Source of the DNA: Lineus longissimus
Taxonomy: Eukaryota; Nemertea; Pilidiophora; Heteronemertea; Lineidae
Length of the DNA: 60,000 nucleotides
Assembly (NCBI RefSeq): GCF_910592395.1
Contig: NC_088315.1
Location: 9,490,501 to 9,550,500 of the forward strand
Reading direction: 5' to 3'
Below, one piece after another: positions 1-11,900 of this stretch (positions within the stretch are counted from its first letter, which is position 1; every line of letters begins with the position of its first letter). The notes beneath the pieces were generated by a model. The model was given only the letters and a program-made list of their open reading frames with translations. It searched no databases and was not told the origin of the DNA. The position numbers were made by a program, and so were the translations under genes.

Positions 1-7
1 AACAGAA

Positions 8-1160
8 CGCTTTTAGTGACGTGTGTGCCCCAAGAGTGAAAATTGGAGGTAACTTCTTCGAGCATAATTTGCCTGCCATTCTAACATGAAAATGATGAGT
101 ATGGTTGAAAGCTTTATTCAAAATTGTCCATTTTATAGCCGTGTTTATGTTAGATTCGTTCTTATCGCATGCCGAAGTTCAAGTAAGTGGTAATTTATAC
201 AAACATACATCATCATGGAAATTCAAGGCATATATTATCAATTCCAAAATTTGCGTGACCTCCGTGTTGTTCGATAAAATTCACCAAAGCATTATGACGT
301 TGAGGCAGAAAGTTGCATTGCTAACAAAAGAACGATCTGGGCATTACTTATCTTCTCATCTGCTATCACTACGACATATAGCGAGAAAGATCACCTCCTT
401 TATACCTACACTCAACTCCTTTCCTGCTTCTACGATGCTTCGGTAATTTCCAGTTTGCTACGGGCGTAGCCGTTGAATGAAAATGATTTATCTTTATCTC
501 CCTACAACTGTATTAAAAACCAAATATCTACGTCAACATTTCTCGAGTTTTCTACCAGAACAACAACACAGGCTACGATGTCCATATCATTACGTTACAG
601 GCGTCGATGTAGGAAGAGTATGTCATTTCTGTAGCACACGACGTTGAGACGTTCGGGCTCTATGAAAATAGTGTTGCACTTGTGGCGATGACTTGACTGT
701 GGCACTCGGTTACTCCAAAGCCAGTAGAGAGTTACACCCGGTGCCAATCATAATGGAAAGATTGGCATTAGTTGCAATAACTTGTTTTCATCATCTATCT
801 TCTACCAACACATGATCATACCAGAGAATTGAGAACTAGGATGTGACTGATTTGAGGTAACCTCTGCTGGAACAGCGCAGTCTTGCAGGCTTATCCTCAT
901 CACGTGCCATTGCTGTCTGCTAACTTGATCTTTCAAACCATGCAGTAAATCACCCTTTCAATTGTTCAATTGTTTCAATTGTTTAAATTCTTTATCATGT
1001 TTATGGAAACATACCATATATTTTTAGGTGAATTCTGCTAAATCGATACAGACATACTGCGCTTGGTCATACACCTATTGACATTTGAAGATTGTTGCTC
1101 ATTCTGTATCTTACCACTAATTGTAGTTCCTTTTTTTCTGTACTTCGTGAATTGACAGCC
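8..1160. repeat. Diverged dispersed or segmental repeat, copy 1
   Basis: This block matches 7672-9150 in direct orientation over most of its length. Shared stretches include the 'ctctatgaaaat' region, the 'cacccggtgccaatca' region and a closing 'tttttctgt' stretch. Identity is patchy, with small indels and an extra stretch near 8690-8940 in the second copy. A 113-codon frame at 105-446 is only repeat sequence: the equivalent frame in the second copy is shifted and shortened. The two copies bracket the orphan gene pair at 2.7-5.9 kb. It is either an old segmental duplication or a dispersed element. No transposase or terminal structure was recognised. Confidence 0.65.
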
Positions 1161-2716
1161 CAAAAATCCGCGAATATGCAGCCAAGCAAAAGGGAAGAAA
1201 ACAATAGGAAAGTGTCTTTAAAAAAATTTTAAAGTCATAATAACATTTTAAAAACAGACAGTGAAGTTATAGACATTTACAGAAATAGTCCTTTTTAATT
1301 TTTTTACAATGTATTACGTGTGCTTGATGCTTGGCACGTAATGAGGCATATCAGCCATTTGTTTTTTTTAATTTCGTATAATAATAATAAATAAAATAAT
1401 CTCTTACAAGTAATCTAAGTCCAAAACGCCAAATTCCATTTGTCGGTGGAACCTCTAGCTCATTTAACGATTATTTTACGTTCTAAAGCACATTTCCAAT
1501 TTATCATTTTTGTATCGGCCAGTTCAATCGCACTAACTGCTGCCTTTCTTTTTAGCTCACCTGTAGGGAGCTTATACGATACCGTGTCAATCAGAAAATA
1601 ATCGTCGAATCCGATTGTTTTGTGTCTTCAAACTCAATTTTCTGACAGGAATTGAGACAAAATGTATGTATTCAAACCGCACTTCTACCGATAGATTCCT
1701 GCGATGCAGAACAGTCATTTTCCCAAAACGACTAGGGTGGCAGTTGGCACATGGTCACAAAAGACATTTTCGACCACAGGTGCTTGGCAACGAAAGGGTT
1801 AATGTAAATGCCCTTTATAGTTCAGGTGATATGACTTGCCAACATATCTGCATGAATGGTACTTCTATCAGACCAGTCAAGTTGAATTACATATACAGAT
1901 GCCGGTGTAGAAGTTTAAAATGTCCTAGGATAAAATGTCCGGGAACAAAGGATTCTATTATGCGCTTCAATCTCTGAGCTATTGACGGTCAGGGTCTCTA
2001 TAGAACCATATTGCAGAATACAATAGGGCCGGACACTTTTTCCAGGGGGGACACTTTTTACTTTTACACCGGTAGAGTCAGGGTGGATAACAGAATTATT
2101 TCAGGGGACAAATGCCCTTCTGGCGCAATTCTTCTCTATGACTAGTCAGACGTGTTTTTCAGATACTTTTTGGGGATCCACTAAGAGTTCTTGATCCATG
2201 TACACGTAACTGTCCACTGCCAATGCCGTTTGTTTATTTTGTTAAGTTTTCTCTCTGGTTTATCGGCGATTGTTTCTGGATAATTGTCACAGATGTTATC
2301 ACAGATGTATCATAGATTTCAAATAAATAGTTTTAGGTTTTTATCATTTTCTGAGTTCAGTTACTGAACTAGTACTCATTCTGACTTCAATTACTGAGCT
2401 ACTCTCACCTCGGATATGAGTCATCTCCATGGTGGCTGCTCCATGATGGCAACGACATACAATCCTTCAGAATTTGGTGCTGCCATTAGTATAGTGGCAA
2501 TGAATAAACAGGAGGCCATTCGTCAAGAGCTCAAAGGACATTCTGGACAGAATAAAAATGTTCCATCTCTGTCGACATCATTATCCGCGGGGGCCAGGCG
2601 ACATGATGATACACTTCATCATAAAAAAACGAGAATAACATCTCCCTAAACTCAAGAGACCTGCGTTCCTCATAATCAACTCTCAAATTGTTCATATAAA
2701 AATTGGCCCTTAATGA
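1161..2716. other. Intergenic, no gene recognised
   Basis: This stretch is AT-rich with short A/T runs near 1200-1400. The open frames at 1615-1977 and 2416-2649 have no recognisable domain and no clear splice context. Nothing functional can be supported. Confidence 0.5.
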
Positions 2717-3730
2717 TCAGTCGTTTGTTGTGAATATCTCCACGTGTTTCCAATACCTTTTCGTCACGGACTTGGAAACCCTTACAATATGATAGAGTGT
2801 GCCGTCTAACACTTGGATGAAGTTCTTAAACGTGCTTCTGGAAATCTGGTATCTCAAATCAATGTCAACATGATCAATGGCTAAGGTTGTATCGACGCGT
2901 CTCATGACGCAGCTGATTCTAAATCCAAAGAATGCTGTCAATATTTGCTCGTTATTCCTTCCGAGGGCCGCAGTTAGAATTAAAAGGCGGTCTGATTCCC
3001 TAAACCAATAGTCGTAAGTTAATAACTGGAGATCTGTAAAGTTGATAATGGAACTAAATTCGGTGCTGGAGCCTGGGAGAGTAAAATGTTTGCTTCTTCT
3101 AAACCAGTATAAATACAATCCTGAATAATCGTTCCCTTCTTTTTCACCAATGATAAAGTACACGAAGTCTTCGCCAAGGAAAAATCTGTCGTAAGCAGAC
3201 ACCGGGACGTTTATTTCTATAGCGCCTTTGGACGAAGGTCTAATAACGGCGCTTTCATTCAGATTAAATGAATACATCCTAATGACAGACTGGCTATATC
3301 GCTTGCAATAAATGACTAATGTCCCGTGTCGGAGCAAAATATCGAACTTCGACACATACACCCCACTTACACACGGGTCCGTTTCCGGTATGACTAGTTT
3401 CCTAGTGCCGATGCCAAGCCTGACGTCAAAGATGACAAATGTCAGATACTTTTGCTCTTCCCAGCAACTTACGACGATGTATCTATCATAGACCATTGCA
3501 TTGCTTGCTATATACAGTTTAGCGCACACTAATTTGTTTTCACGAAAGATTGTACTATGGGTGAGAACGAATATACCTTGCTTTGAATTCAGACAAAACA
3601 TGCACACATTGTAATCCTGTTTACCACGGACGTCGGTTACGACAACAATGGCGCCAGTCACGTGATTATAAAGCAACCTATCATTGCTGCCAATTTTTAA
3701 TATCACAGGTGGTAGAAACCTCGCTCTCAT
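2717..3730 (-). CDS. Orphan intronless protein, 337 aa (paralog of the gene at 4770-5915)
   Basis: An uninterrupted 337-codon frame starts at an ATG at 3730. An in-frame stop lies about 22 codons upstream, so this is the first usable Met. The family is not recognised. The protein is rich in short hydrophobic, beta-type segments separated by polar turns, which suggests a beta-propeller or similar all-beta fold (inference only). There is no signal peptide, clear transmembrane helix or Cys/His metal cluster. Its opening (an Arg/Pro segment, then alternating hydrophobic strands) and its close (an FGF-I/V-x-C segment, then an H-I/M-V/I-R segment) can be aligned loosely with the minus-strand protein about 1 kb upstream. 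Lack of introns could mean a retrocopy or a lineage-specific single-exon family. A mobile-element origin is not excluded, but no transposase or reverse-transcriptase motif is visible. Confidence 0.6.
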   Translation of the reverse strand: MRARFLPPVILKIGSNDRLLYNHVTGAIVVVTDVRGKQDYNVCMFCLNSKQGIFVLTHSTIFRENKLVCAKLYIASNAMVYDRYIVVSCWEEQKYLTFVIFDVRLGIGTRKLVIPETDPCVSGVYVSKFDILLRHGTLVIYCKRYSQSVIRMYSFNLNESAVIRPSSKGAIEINVPVSAYDRFFLGEDFVYFIIGEKEGNDYSGLYLYWFRRSKHFTLPGSSTEFSSIINFTDLQLLTYDYWFRESDRLLILTAALGRNNEQILTAFFGFRISCVMRRVDTTLAIDHVDIDLRYQISRSTFKNFIQVLDGTLYHIVRVSKSVTKRYWKHVEIFTTND

Positions 3731-4769
3731 TCTTCGTCTGTACCGTATATTTCGATTACCCTTAATGAGTAAGTGATAGAACCATTAAATATTCCAGAGC
3801 TAATATTTGTTTTCTTGGAAAACTTTCATTAGTGTGATACCATTATCTTTGACGAAGATTTTAATATTCATCGTTTAATACTGGTAGTATTGCCGATCAT
3901 AAGCCAGCTATTTTTCGTCATGGGGGATACACCGCTTTATGCTCCACCAGTTTGAAAATCAACCAAAAACATGCATAAAAAAGACGTGTTTTGTAACTCT
4001 TTGGAGGGACATTTGCCCTCCCTCTCGCGCCAAGCCCCTCTAGCTATACGGCCAAGTATAAGGTTTATAAAGGTAGTCTATCACTGTCGTAAAACAAAGC
4101 AAGTGTACTGGAAAAGACATATTAGGTGAATGACCTAGTTTATAATGTCAGATTTTTGAACTAGTATCTGACCGCCTCATTCCGAAACTGAAGACTACCT
4201 CTTTCAACTGAGCCATCGTATTAACCGTTCATCAAATTGACATTTACCTTATTGTGGTTAGTGCTTTCCAAGACATCCAAGGAGTGTATATTTTGAGATT
4301 TTTAAACTGGCAAGATGTTACATCTCCAGCTTCAGTGTTTGAACAAAAGAAGTCAGACGAATGAGAGGAATCAAAACACAAATGCCAACATTTTTCCTTC
4401 AAACGCTACAGCCAACATCAGTTTGAATGTCTTAAATAGCACTTCAAGTGTTTTGACATATTCCACTAGCGTGGTCATCCTTTAATCAAGATCTTAGGAA
4501 GCCAGTTCTATCAAAATAATGGTGAATGTTGGCTGATCTGAATGGCATAAATGGCTTTCCTACTAAACCAGTCATTGCCAACACCAGTCGTCGCTCAGCA
4601 GGGGCAGGGGCAGGTAAGACCAACTCCCAACGATCTGGGACATTAGTTCGACGTCTTCAAACGAAACTCGGAAAACCACCAGGTGGTAGGTGAAAGTAAT
4701 TGATGTGTACTAAAAAAATACATTACAGTGGACAGGTTATGAGGGCCAATGTCTCAGAGTTTTTCTTGT
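3731..4769. other. Spacer between the two orphan genes
   Basis: No open frame with coding character was seen. The stretch probably holds the promoter of the gene ending at 2717 and the 3' flank of the gene at 4770-5915, but no TATA box or polyadenylation signal could be assigned with confidence. Confidence 0.35.
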
Positions 4770-5915
4770 TCAGTCTGCTCTTGTATATCTAACCACATAC
4801 TTTGTGTTTGATTTAAAAGGTTTTGAACGAATCATGTGCAATATTTGGCCTTTCTCATTGATGTGAACAAGTTTACCAGCATATTTTTCAAGATTTACGT
4901 GTGTGCAGATTTTTCTTATGTAGGCCTTTTGCTGAGGTTTATTTTTGTAACACTCGATGACAAACCCGAAGCGTAACATCACCCCACTGAGGACAAATTT
5001 AACTCCATAGTTTGGATTTGATATAATGCCAAACGATTTTGCCCCTCCCGAGTAGGCTTTTATTAAGTGTGTCTGAAGTAAGCTATACCCGGATGATTGT
5101 CCTTTCTTGTAATGATATACAGCCACTGTCAAATAGTTTTCACGCTGACATATAAAACCAACTGCGAATAAGTTGTAGTCGAACATCACCCCACTGAGGA
5201 CAAATTTAACTCCATAGTTTGGATTTGATATAATGCCAAACGATTTTGCCCCTCCCGAGTAGGCTTTTATTAAGTGTGTCTGAAGTAAGCTATACCCGGA
5301 TGATTGTCCTTTCTTGTAATGATATACAGCCACTGTCAAATAGTTTTCACGCTGACATATAAAACCAACTGCGAATAAGTTGTAGTCGAACCAAGTTGGA
5401 TGAACTTTGTGAACATGAGGGAAGTGAAGATGCGTTTTATTAGTTAACCGTAGAACAGGCTCTGAGCCTGATTCTATGTAGTAGTCAAACAAAAAAATAC
5501 TTCGGGAAAAATCAATGCACATCATGAAGGCCTTTTCAGCAAAGTTTAAATTTAAAACCAGGTTAGATATAGGGTAGTTTACATATTTTTTTTCGAGACA
5601 CTGCCTCCCCTCCTTTGGCAGAATTAGACTTCCGTTTACAATACCCTTTGCAAAATCATACATGTAGACATTAGGACCATCAAAAATCAAGAGGAATTTT
5701 TCAAAGTAGGCAGATGTTTCTCCCGGCTGGCGTGAGAAAAACGAGCCGTTATATTTCACTCGAAACACATGAGTTATTGGTTTATACTCATAAATCAAAA
5801 AGTTCGAAACTCCTGATTTTTCAAAATATACTGCTATAAGATACTCGAGATTGAGGTGGTAGTGCTTGACAGGTTTTGGTGGTATGAGTAATGCCGGGGG
5901 ACCCCGTGTATACAT
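4770..5915 (-). CDS. Orphan intronless protein, 381 aa, with internal perfect duplication
   Basis: A 381-codon single-exon frame on the minus strand. The family is not recognised. Like the 337-aa neighbour it is built of alternating hydrophobic beta-type segments (for example FLLIFDGPNVYMYDF and LTVAVYHYKK), suggesting a propeller-like fold by inference. A 69-residue block starting at FDYNLFAVGF occurs twice back to back, encoded by two identical 207-bp units (4977-5183 and 5184-5390). Without the extra copy the protein would be 312 aa, closer to its paralog. The duplication keeps the frame and has no visible divergence, so it is very young, polymorphic, or an assembly artefact. A 257-bp fragment of the gene recurs at 6872-7128. 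Confidence 0.6.
   Translation of the reverse strand: MYTRGPPALLIPPKPVKHYHLNLEYLIAVYFEKSGVSNFLIYEYKPITHVFRVKYNGSFFSRQPGETSAYFEKFLLIFDGPNVYMYDFAKGIVNGSLILPKEGRQCLEKKYVNYPISNLVLNLNFAEKAFMMCIDFSRSIFLFDYYIESGSEPVLRLTNKTHLHFPHVHKVHPTWFDYNLFAVGFICQRENYLTVAVYHYKKGQSSGYSLLQTHLIKAYSGGAKSFGIISNPNYGVKFVLSGVMFDYNLFAVGFICQRENYLTVAVYHYKKGQSSGYSLLQTHLIKAYSGGAKSFGIISNPNYGVKFVLSGVMLRFGFVIECYKNKPQQKAYIRKICTHVNLEKYAGKLVHINEKGQILHMIRSKPFKSNTKYVVRYTRAD
4977..5390. repeat. Perfect 2 x 207-bp in-frame tandem duplication
   Basis: Read base by base, 4977-5183 and 5184-5390 are identical. The unit is 207 bp, a multiple of three, so the minus-strand frame continues and gains 69 residues. The boundary is ambiguous by two bases because both units are preceded by 'aa'. 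Confidence 0.95.
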
Positions 5916-6871
5916 GTTCCTGTGCTGAACAGAATGTCAGAGAAATCAGCGAACCATTCATCTTAACGTCAAAATCAGTGATTTCCAGAGTTTGACGCGG
6001 CTATGTGTGCTCGCTGTACATAACGGCCTTTCAGTAATCGGTGTTATACCACAATTAACCTACAGTGGTGACCTATCACCATCCGGAGACTATCAGATTC
6101 CGATCCCTAAACATTTTACCTGCTCAGTAACACAATGAGTCAAGTTTGCTTGACATTTGCTTCTTCTCCATTCTACCAAGAATGAATAAAAATACTAAAA
6201 ATTTGGACTGCAGTACTACAGCACCTTAAAATATCGGCTCGGGTTTGGACTGTATTTTAGCTCCACCCTCGAGTGTCTTGGTAACTCAACCAAGGTCCGA
6301 AGCCGAGGGTTCAATTTCTATTCTAAAATACCTCAAACTTAAAAAGATAGGCCACGAAAATAACTTGAATATGTGCGAATTTGGCAAATTCCATCCATCG
6401 CCGCCCCGGAGCGCCGGTAGCGCCGTTGTTTACATTATGTTACGGCAACGTTACAATCTTGACACTAGAGGCGCTGATGTCGTTCCTAAACAACGGCTCC
6501 AGCACTGCTCAATTGCCACCATCTTGAAAAGCAGTACCGCGCATGTGGAAATGTAAAGAATCTTTACAATTGCAAAGAGGCTATCGCATCACCACTACGC
6601 CCGAGAACACGATGACTGCACTACGCTGCATTGATAGTTTGCAATAAATTCACGTAAAAACACACAAGAACATCTCGGGTTTTATTTACAAAGATCATAT
6701 TTTGTTATTTATTTATAAAACAAGCCATTTTATGAAAGAAGGTGGCACTTACTAGGCCTGGATAAGACTTTGGAGTTGGAAGTGGTCGTGACGCAGTGTT
6801 GAAAACACCTGAATCTCAGGATGCCGATATCCAAGATGGCGGAATTCTACCAATTCCAGTGTCTGAAATTG

Positions 6872-7128
6872 AATCAATGCACATCATGAAGGCCTTTTCA
6901 GCAAAGTTTAAATTTAAAACCAGGTTAGATATAGGGTAGTTTACATATTTTTTTTCGAGACACTGCCTCCCCTCCTTTGGCAGAATTAGACTTCCGTTTA
7001 CAATACCCTTTGCAAAATCATACATGTAGACATTAGGACCATCAAAAATCAAGAGGAATTTTTCAAAGTAGGCAGATGTTTCTCCCGGCTGGCGTGAGAA
7101 AAACGAGCCGTTATATTTCACTCGAAAC
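6872..7128 (-). pseudogene. Truncated copy of the 381-aa orphan gene
   Basis: This 257-bp segment is identical to 5510-5766 and in the same orientation (offset 1362 bp). It covers the part of the gene from FRVKYNGSFF to AFMMCID. Outside it similarity stops abruptly on both sides. A local 112-codon frame (6816-7154) runs through it with unrelated ends, so no intact protein is expected. It is a recent partial duplication or an assembly duplicate. Confidence 0.8.
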
Positions 7129-7294
7129 TTAGTTTGAACCCATCTGGAGACCATGATAACTCAAAATGTCATTTTGGGACTCTCGTCATACGGGTTTCGC
7201 GTGAAAATAGCTGCAGTGTATAAAATTAGATCATGGCTATTTATACACGAGTCCCGTCATGCACTTTCTTTGCCACACTGTTTTCAAGCAAGCC

Positions 7295-7605
7295 AATTCA
7301 GAATTATGCCACGGCACAAATAGGAATTGTGGTGCACCATAAATCAACCAATCAAAATATCGGATCTCGTGAATTATGCCTCGGCAGAATTCAGAATTAT
7401 GCACGGCATAAATAGGAATTGTGGTGTGGCATAACTGGACCAATCAGAAGGTGGCTATCGTTTATTTATGGTGCGGCATAAATCGCACTTCCGTCCACAA
7501 TTCCTATTTATGCCGCGGCATAATTCACGAGATCCGATGTTTTGATTGGTTGATTTATGGTGCGCCACAATTCCGATTTTTGCCGTGGCATAATTCTGAA
7601 TTCTG
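7295..7605. mobile_element. Imperfect palindromic foldback element (~310 bp)
   Basis: The left arm begins 'aattcagaattatgcc' and reads through 'caaccaatcaaaat' to about 7385. The right arm (about 7513-7605) is its reverse complement with few mismatches and ends 'ggcataattctgaatt'. Inner shorter repeats of the 'aggaattgtgg' type occur in both halves. Both arms contain a CCAAT pentamer. The overlapping open frames at 7233-7684 come from the palindrome and are not genes. It is probably a MITE-like foldback element; no clear target-site duplication was seen. Confidence 0.75.
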
Positions 7606-7671
7606 TCCACTCGCGCCAGCCATAGACGTTAGCACTCAAGATTTTCATTCATTCCTTGCGAAATCCCAAAG

Positions 7672-9150
7672 AGGACGCTTTTAGTGGCAACCGAAACGCT
7701 GAAGTTGTGTCCCGAAAGTTAAAATTGGACGTCAAGTCCCAAAACGGTCATATCTCAGAAACGGGAGGTCAGACTGACATGGAGTTTTTACGTACGGAAT
7801 AAGAAGAAGATCAATGTAGGAAGCTTTTTTCTTAGAGCCGTGCGATTTACTCAATGTATACTGTCTGAACAACAGACATCTGAAGTTGGGCATTCTTTGC
7901 CTACTTAAATGTCATCCTTACATGAAAATGATTAGTACATGTATATGTTTGACAGCTTTATTCAGCATTATCAATTTCTATCCATGTTTCCGTTAGATTC
8001 GTCCAGATATCGCATGCCGAATTTCCAAGTAAAATATGTGATTTGGTATCTTACAGACGTACGTCATCTTGGCAATACAAGGCATTATTTCATTCCAAAA
8101 TTTGCGTGACCTCGGGGCTGTTAAGGAAAATTCACCAAATCAATGAGACGGTGGGGCAGAAAGTTGCATTGTTCACAAAAGAACAATCTGGGCAGTGCTT
8201 ATCTTCTCATCTCCTATCACTACGACATCAAGCGGGAAAGATTACCTCCTTTTTACCTACACTCAACTCCTTTTCTGTTTCTACGATGCTCCGGTAATTT
8301 CCAGTTTGCCATGGGCGTAGCCGTTGAATGAAAAATATTTACCTTTACCTCCCTAAAACTGTATTAAAAACCAAATTTCTGCGTCAATAATTCTCGAGTT
8401 TTCTACAACAACAGCGACACAGGCTACTATGTCCATATCAATACGTTACAGGCGTCGATGCATTAAGAGTATGTCATTTCTGTAGCACACGACGTTGAGA
8501 CTTTCGGGCTCTATGAAAATAATGTTGCACTTGTGGCGATGACTGTTGCACTCGGTTACTCCAAAGCTAGTAGAGGGTTACACCCGGTGCCAATCAATGG
8601 AAAGATTGGCATTTGTGGCGATAGCTGGTTCTCATTTATCTCTCTCCCACCATCACGTGATCATACCAGAGAATTTGGAAAATGGTCACGACTGATTTGA
8701 AGTTACCTCCGATGGTTCTGTGCCGCGCTAACGCTGTGCTGTAGGCCGCTCCTCACGTACGCCTAGATTTCATCCAGTCAGAATGCACTTGGTTATCCAT
8801 TTGTCTGGAATAGATTACAACAAAAGCATACAGAAAACCATTTATGAATTCTGGGGTATCAGACAACACCCTATGGTGGTCTTTGGCTTGGAAATCCCTC
8901 TAATAAGAATCCCGGTGGCGTCTGCTCACGTTATTTTTCAAATCATGCAGTAAATCATACTCTGGACAACTTTATTTTAGCTGTTTCAATTGTTCAATTG
9001 TTTTAATAGTTCAACTTTTTTATGGAAACGCGATATAGATTTTTGAAGCGATTCAGCTATTACTGCGCGTGGCCGTATAACTATTGACTTTTGTAGATTG
9101 TGGCTTATTCTACATTACTTATTGTGCCTTTTACTGGCTTTTTTCTGTCT
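7672..9150. repeat. Diverged dispersed or segmental repeat, copy 2
   Basis: Direct-orientation partner of 8-1160. It starts near 'cgcttttagtgg' and ends near the 'ttttttctgtctt' stretch, with an insertion relative to copy 1 at about 8690-8940. No coding function was found. Confidence 0.65.
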
Positions 9151-9229
9151 TCCGCGAGTTTTGAGGGAATCCTATTGAAAATTCAGGTGTCTGCGAGGCA
9201 AACTTAGAGGCTTCCCCGTAGTGATTTAT

Positions 9230-9375
9230 TATGCGAATTACTTATGAATTCTAAAACACCTGGGTTTAGAATGATTGAACCGCACTTAACAGTGTCAATG
9301 CACCATGCGCCAACGAAGCCTCGTTTTGAATTCAGCCGTTGTGGTTAGGCAGCCAAAAGCGCTTAGGTTGGTGCA
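9230..9375. repeat. Dispersed repeat, inverted copy at ~21640-21755
   Basis: The segment around 'gaagcctcgttttgaattca' is the reverse complement, with mismatches, of the segment around 'tgaattcaaaatgaggcttc' at 21677-21696. The similarity extends through the neighbouring 'accgcacttaacagtg' and 'ggttaggca' stretches. It is a short non-coding repeat family present at least twice here, once inside an MDR intron. Confidence 0.6.
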
Positions 9376-9639
9376 AAATATTGACGCAGTCAATAAGAAA
9401 TTCAGAGAAGTTTCCCAGAACAATTGTTTTGGCAGAGAGTCCAGTGCCTAGGTGTCGACATATCAAATTTCTTGGACAAATACTTACAAATGTGTCGCCA
9501 CTGGTGGAATTTTAGAGTTTGAACTATGCGTGATATGTTATGTATCCTAATGACATACCGTTCACCCACCATAAAAATTCGTAGCCCTAGATGCAACCAA
9601 TAGCTTCAAAATGGCAAGAGACAGATTTTCAAGATGACC

Positions 9640-9815
9640 GGCTGGAGACCAGAAAGTAAAATCGCGAAAACGAATAATGATTCTGCGCCTATTGCCCAAA
9701 GATATTTCCATGCCAAGTTTCAGCCATCTGGCCCAAGCGGTTACGAAACGTGCTGCGCTAACGGACGACGGACGCCACGGTGTCGTATAAGCTCCCCACA
9801 GCTGAGCTAACGACT
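9640..9815 (+). mobile_element. Short fragment of the GAC-microsatellite element family
   Basis: The end 'cggacgacggacgccacggt' followed by 'ataagctc' and an AGCTGAGCTAA-like terminus matches the 3' ends of the three long elements at 15106, 30552 and 34917. The GAC array is almost absent here. The upstream 'ccaagtttcagc...ggttacgaaacgtgc' stretch also matches. It is an old or truncated member. Confidence 0.65.
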
Positions 9816-10289
9816 GTTAGTCGTCCTACTGTTAAAGTCGTTACTGTTCCAAGAGACACCGCCTGTCGGACTCTGCTGAAATTTACAGATGTGCACAACA
9901 CGTCATTGGAGAAGTGTACAAATTTTGGACATTTTTTTGGTCTCTCCGTCCTAGAAGATATTAAACTTTAAAGACAGGCAGTTTTTTTCTTAAAGGGCCA
10001 ACTTGGGCATGAGATTTGTTGGTTTTTCAAACAAAACAGGTGGCTTCCAGAATGACCGCAACTTCTCCAAATATGATCATTGAAGTCATTGAACTGCAGC
10101 AATAAACAATGCAATAGACCAGGATGAAGCCTTAGGCCTACGCCTGAAATCCGCAAGCCAAGTCCAAAACTGCCCCGCAACACTGGCGAAAATAATTAAC
10201 AACGATCAGCATAAGTGTGATGCTAGAAATGGCGGCCTATGTTGTCAAACAGGGGTATTATCCCCCTAGCTGCGTAACTCCCACGCCCA

Positions 10290-11695
10290 AGTTGACCCTT
10301 CGCTAAATCGTCCATTGAGACCTTGAGCTGCTAGCATTGGATTTTCTTGTTCATCACTTTAGGTGAGGACTGTCCAATGGACGCTAAATCGTCCTCACGA
10401 CTGATTGAGAAATAAACTGTCATCTCCCAAAGAATCCAATGGATGCTAAATCGTCCATTGAGGCCTTGAGCTGCTAACATTGGCTCTTCTTGTTCATCAC
10501 TTAAGGTGAGGACTGTCCAATGGTCGCTAAATCGTCCTCACGACTGATTGAGAAATAAACTGTCTTCTCCCAAAGAATCCAATGGATGCTAAATCGTCCA
10601 CTGAAGCCTTGAGCTGCTAGCATTGGCTTTTCTTGTTCATCACTTTAGGCGATGACTGTCCAATGGACGCTAAATCGTCCACTTAGACCTTGAGCTGCTA
10701 GCATTGGCTTTTCTTGTTCATCACTTTAGGTGAGGACTGTCCAATGGACGCTAAATCGTCCACTGAGGCCTTGAGCTGCTAACATTGGCTTTTCTTGTTC
10801 ATCACTTTAGGTGAGGACTGTCCAATGGACGCTAAATCGTCCATTGAGGCCTTGAGCTGCTAGCATTGGCTTTTCTTGTTCATCACTTTAGGTGAGGACT
10901 GTCCAATGGACGCTAAATCGTCCATTGAGGCCTTGAGCTGCTAGCATTGGCTTTTCTCGTTCATCACTTTAGTTGAGGACTGTCCAATGGACGCTAAATC
11001 GTCCACTGAGGCCTTGAGCTGCTAGCATTGGCTTTTCTTGTTCATCACTTTAGGCGAGGACAGTCCAATGGACGCTAAATCGTCCTCACGACTGATAGAA
11101 AAATTAACTGTCTTCTCCCAAAGAATCCAATGGATGCTAAATCGTCCATTGAGGCCTTGAGCTGCTAGCATTTGCTCTTCTTGTTCATCACTTTAGGTGA
11201 GGACTGTCCAATGGACGCTAAATCGTCCACTGAGGCCTTGAGCTGCTAGCATTTGCTCTTCTTGTTCATCACTTTAGGTGAGGACTGTCCAATGGACGCT
11301 AAATCGTCCACTGAGGCCTTGAGCTGCTAGCATTTGCTCTTCTTGTTCATCACTTTAGGCGAGGACTGTCCAATGGACGCTAAATCGACCACTGAGGCCT
11401 TGAGCTGCTAGCATTGGCTTTTCTTGTTCATCACTTTAGGTGAGGACTGTCCAATGGTCGCTAAATCGTCCATTGAGGCCTTGAGCTGCTAGCATTTGCT
11501 CTTCTTGTTCATCACTTTAGGTGAGGACTGTCCAATGGACGCTAAATCGTCCATTGAGGCCTTGAGCTGCTAGCATTGGCTTTTCTTGTTCATCACTTTA
11601 GGCGAGATTGAGAAATAAATGGTCTTCTCCCAAAGAATCCAATGGACGCTAAATCGTCCATTGAGACCTGATCAGCTAGCATTAGCTTTTCTTGT
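10290..11695. repeat. 81-bp minisatellite with a hairpin in each unit
   Basis: The unit runs 'gctaaatcgtccattgaggc...gtccaatggac' and recurs every 81 bp (for example at 10831 and 10912). Some units carry an alternative insert beginning 'ctcacgactgattgagaaat'. Where unit ends meet, CAATGGACG-ctaaat-CGTCCATTG forms a 9-bp stem with a 6-nt loop. Copies differ by a few substitutions such as ggtgagg/ggcgagg. About 15 or more units are present. Confidence 0.95.
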
Positions 11696-11900
11696 TCATA
11701 GAAAGAGACAAACATAACAATATCAAACTATTCCACTTTTGTTTTACTGATTATTATTATAAAAGCACGGAACATTACAGTTTAATATCAAGGCAATATT
11801 TAAATATTTACAGGGACACTAATAACATACTCCAATATCTCGTCATTTTTCCACTTAAGCCCCCTTCAGCCTGACATTTGAATTACCTGTATCTCAACAA

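Noticed and set aside
105-446. 113-codon plus-strand frame
   Set aside because: It lies in the diverged repeat; the second copy (8043-8297) has frameshifts in the same region.
7233-7684. Overlapping frames of 60-87 codons on both strands
   Set aside because: They are explained by the imperfect palindrome at 7295-7605.
10290-11695. CRISPR-like array of regular repeats
   Set aside because: The units are contiguous, with no unique spacers, and the genome is eukaryotic; this is a minisatellite.
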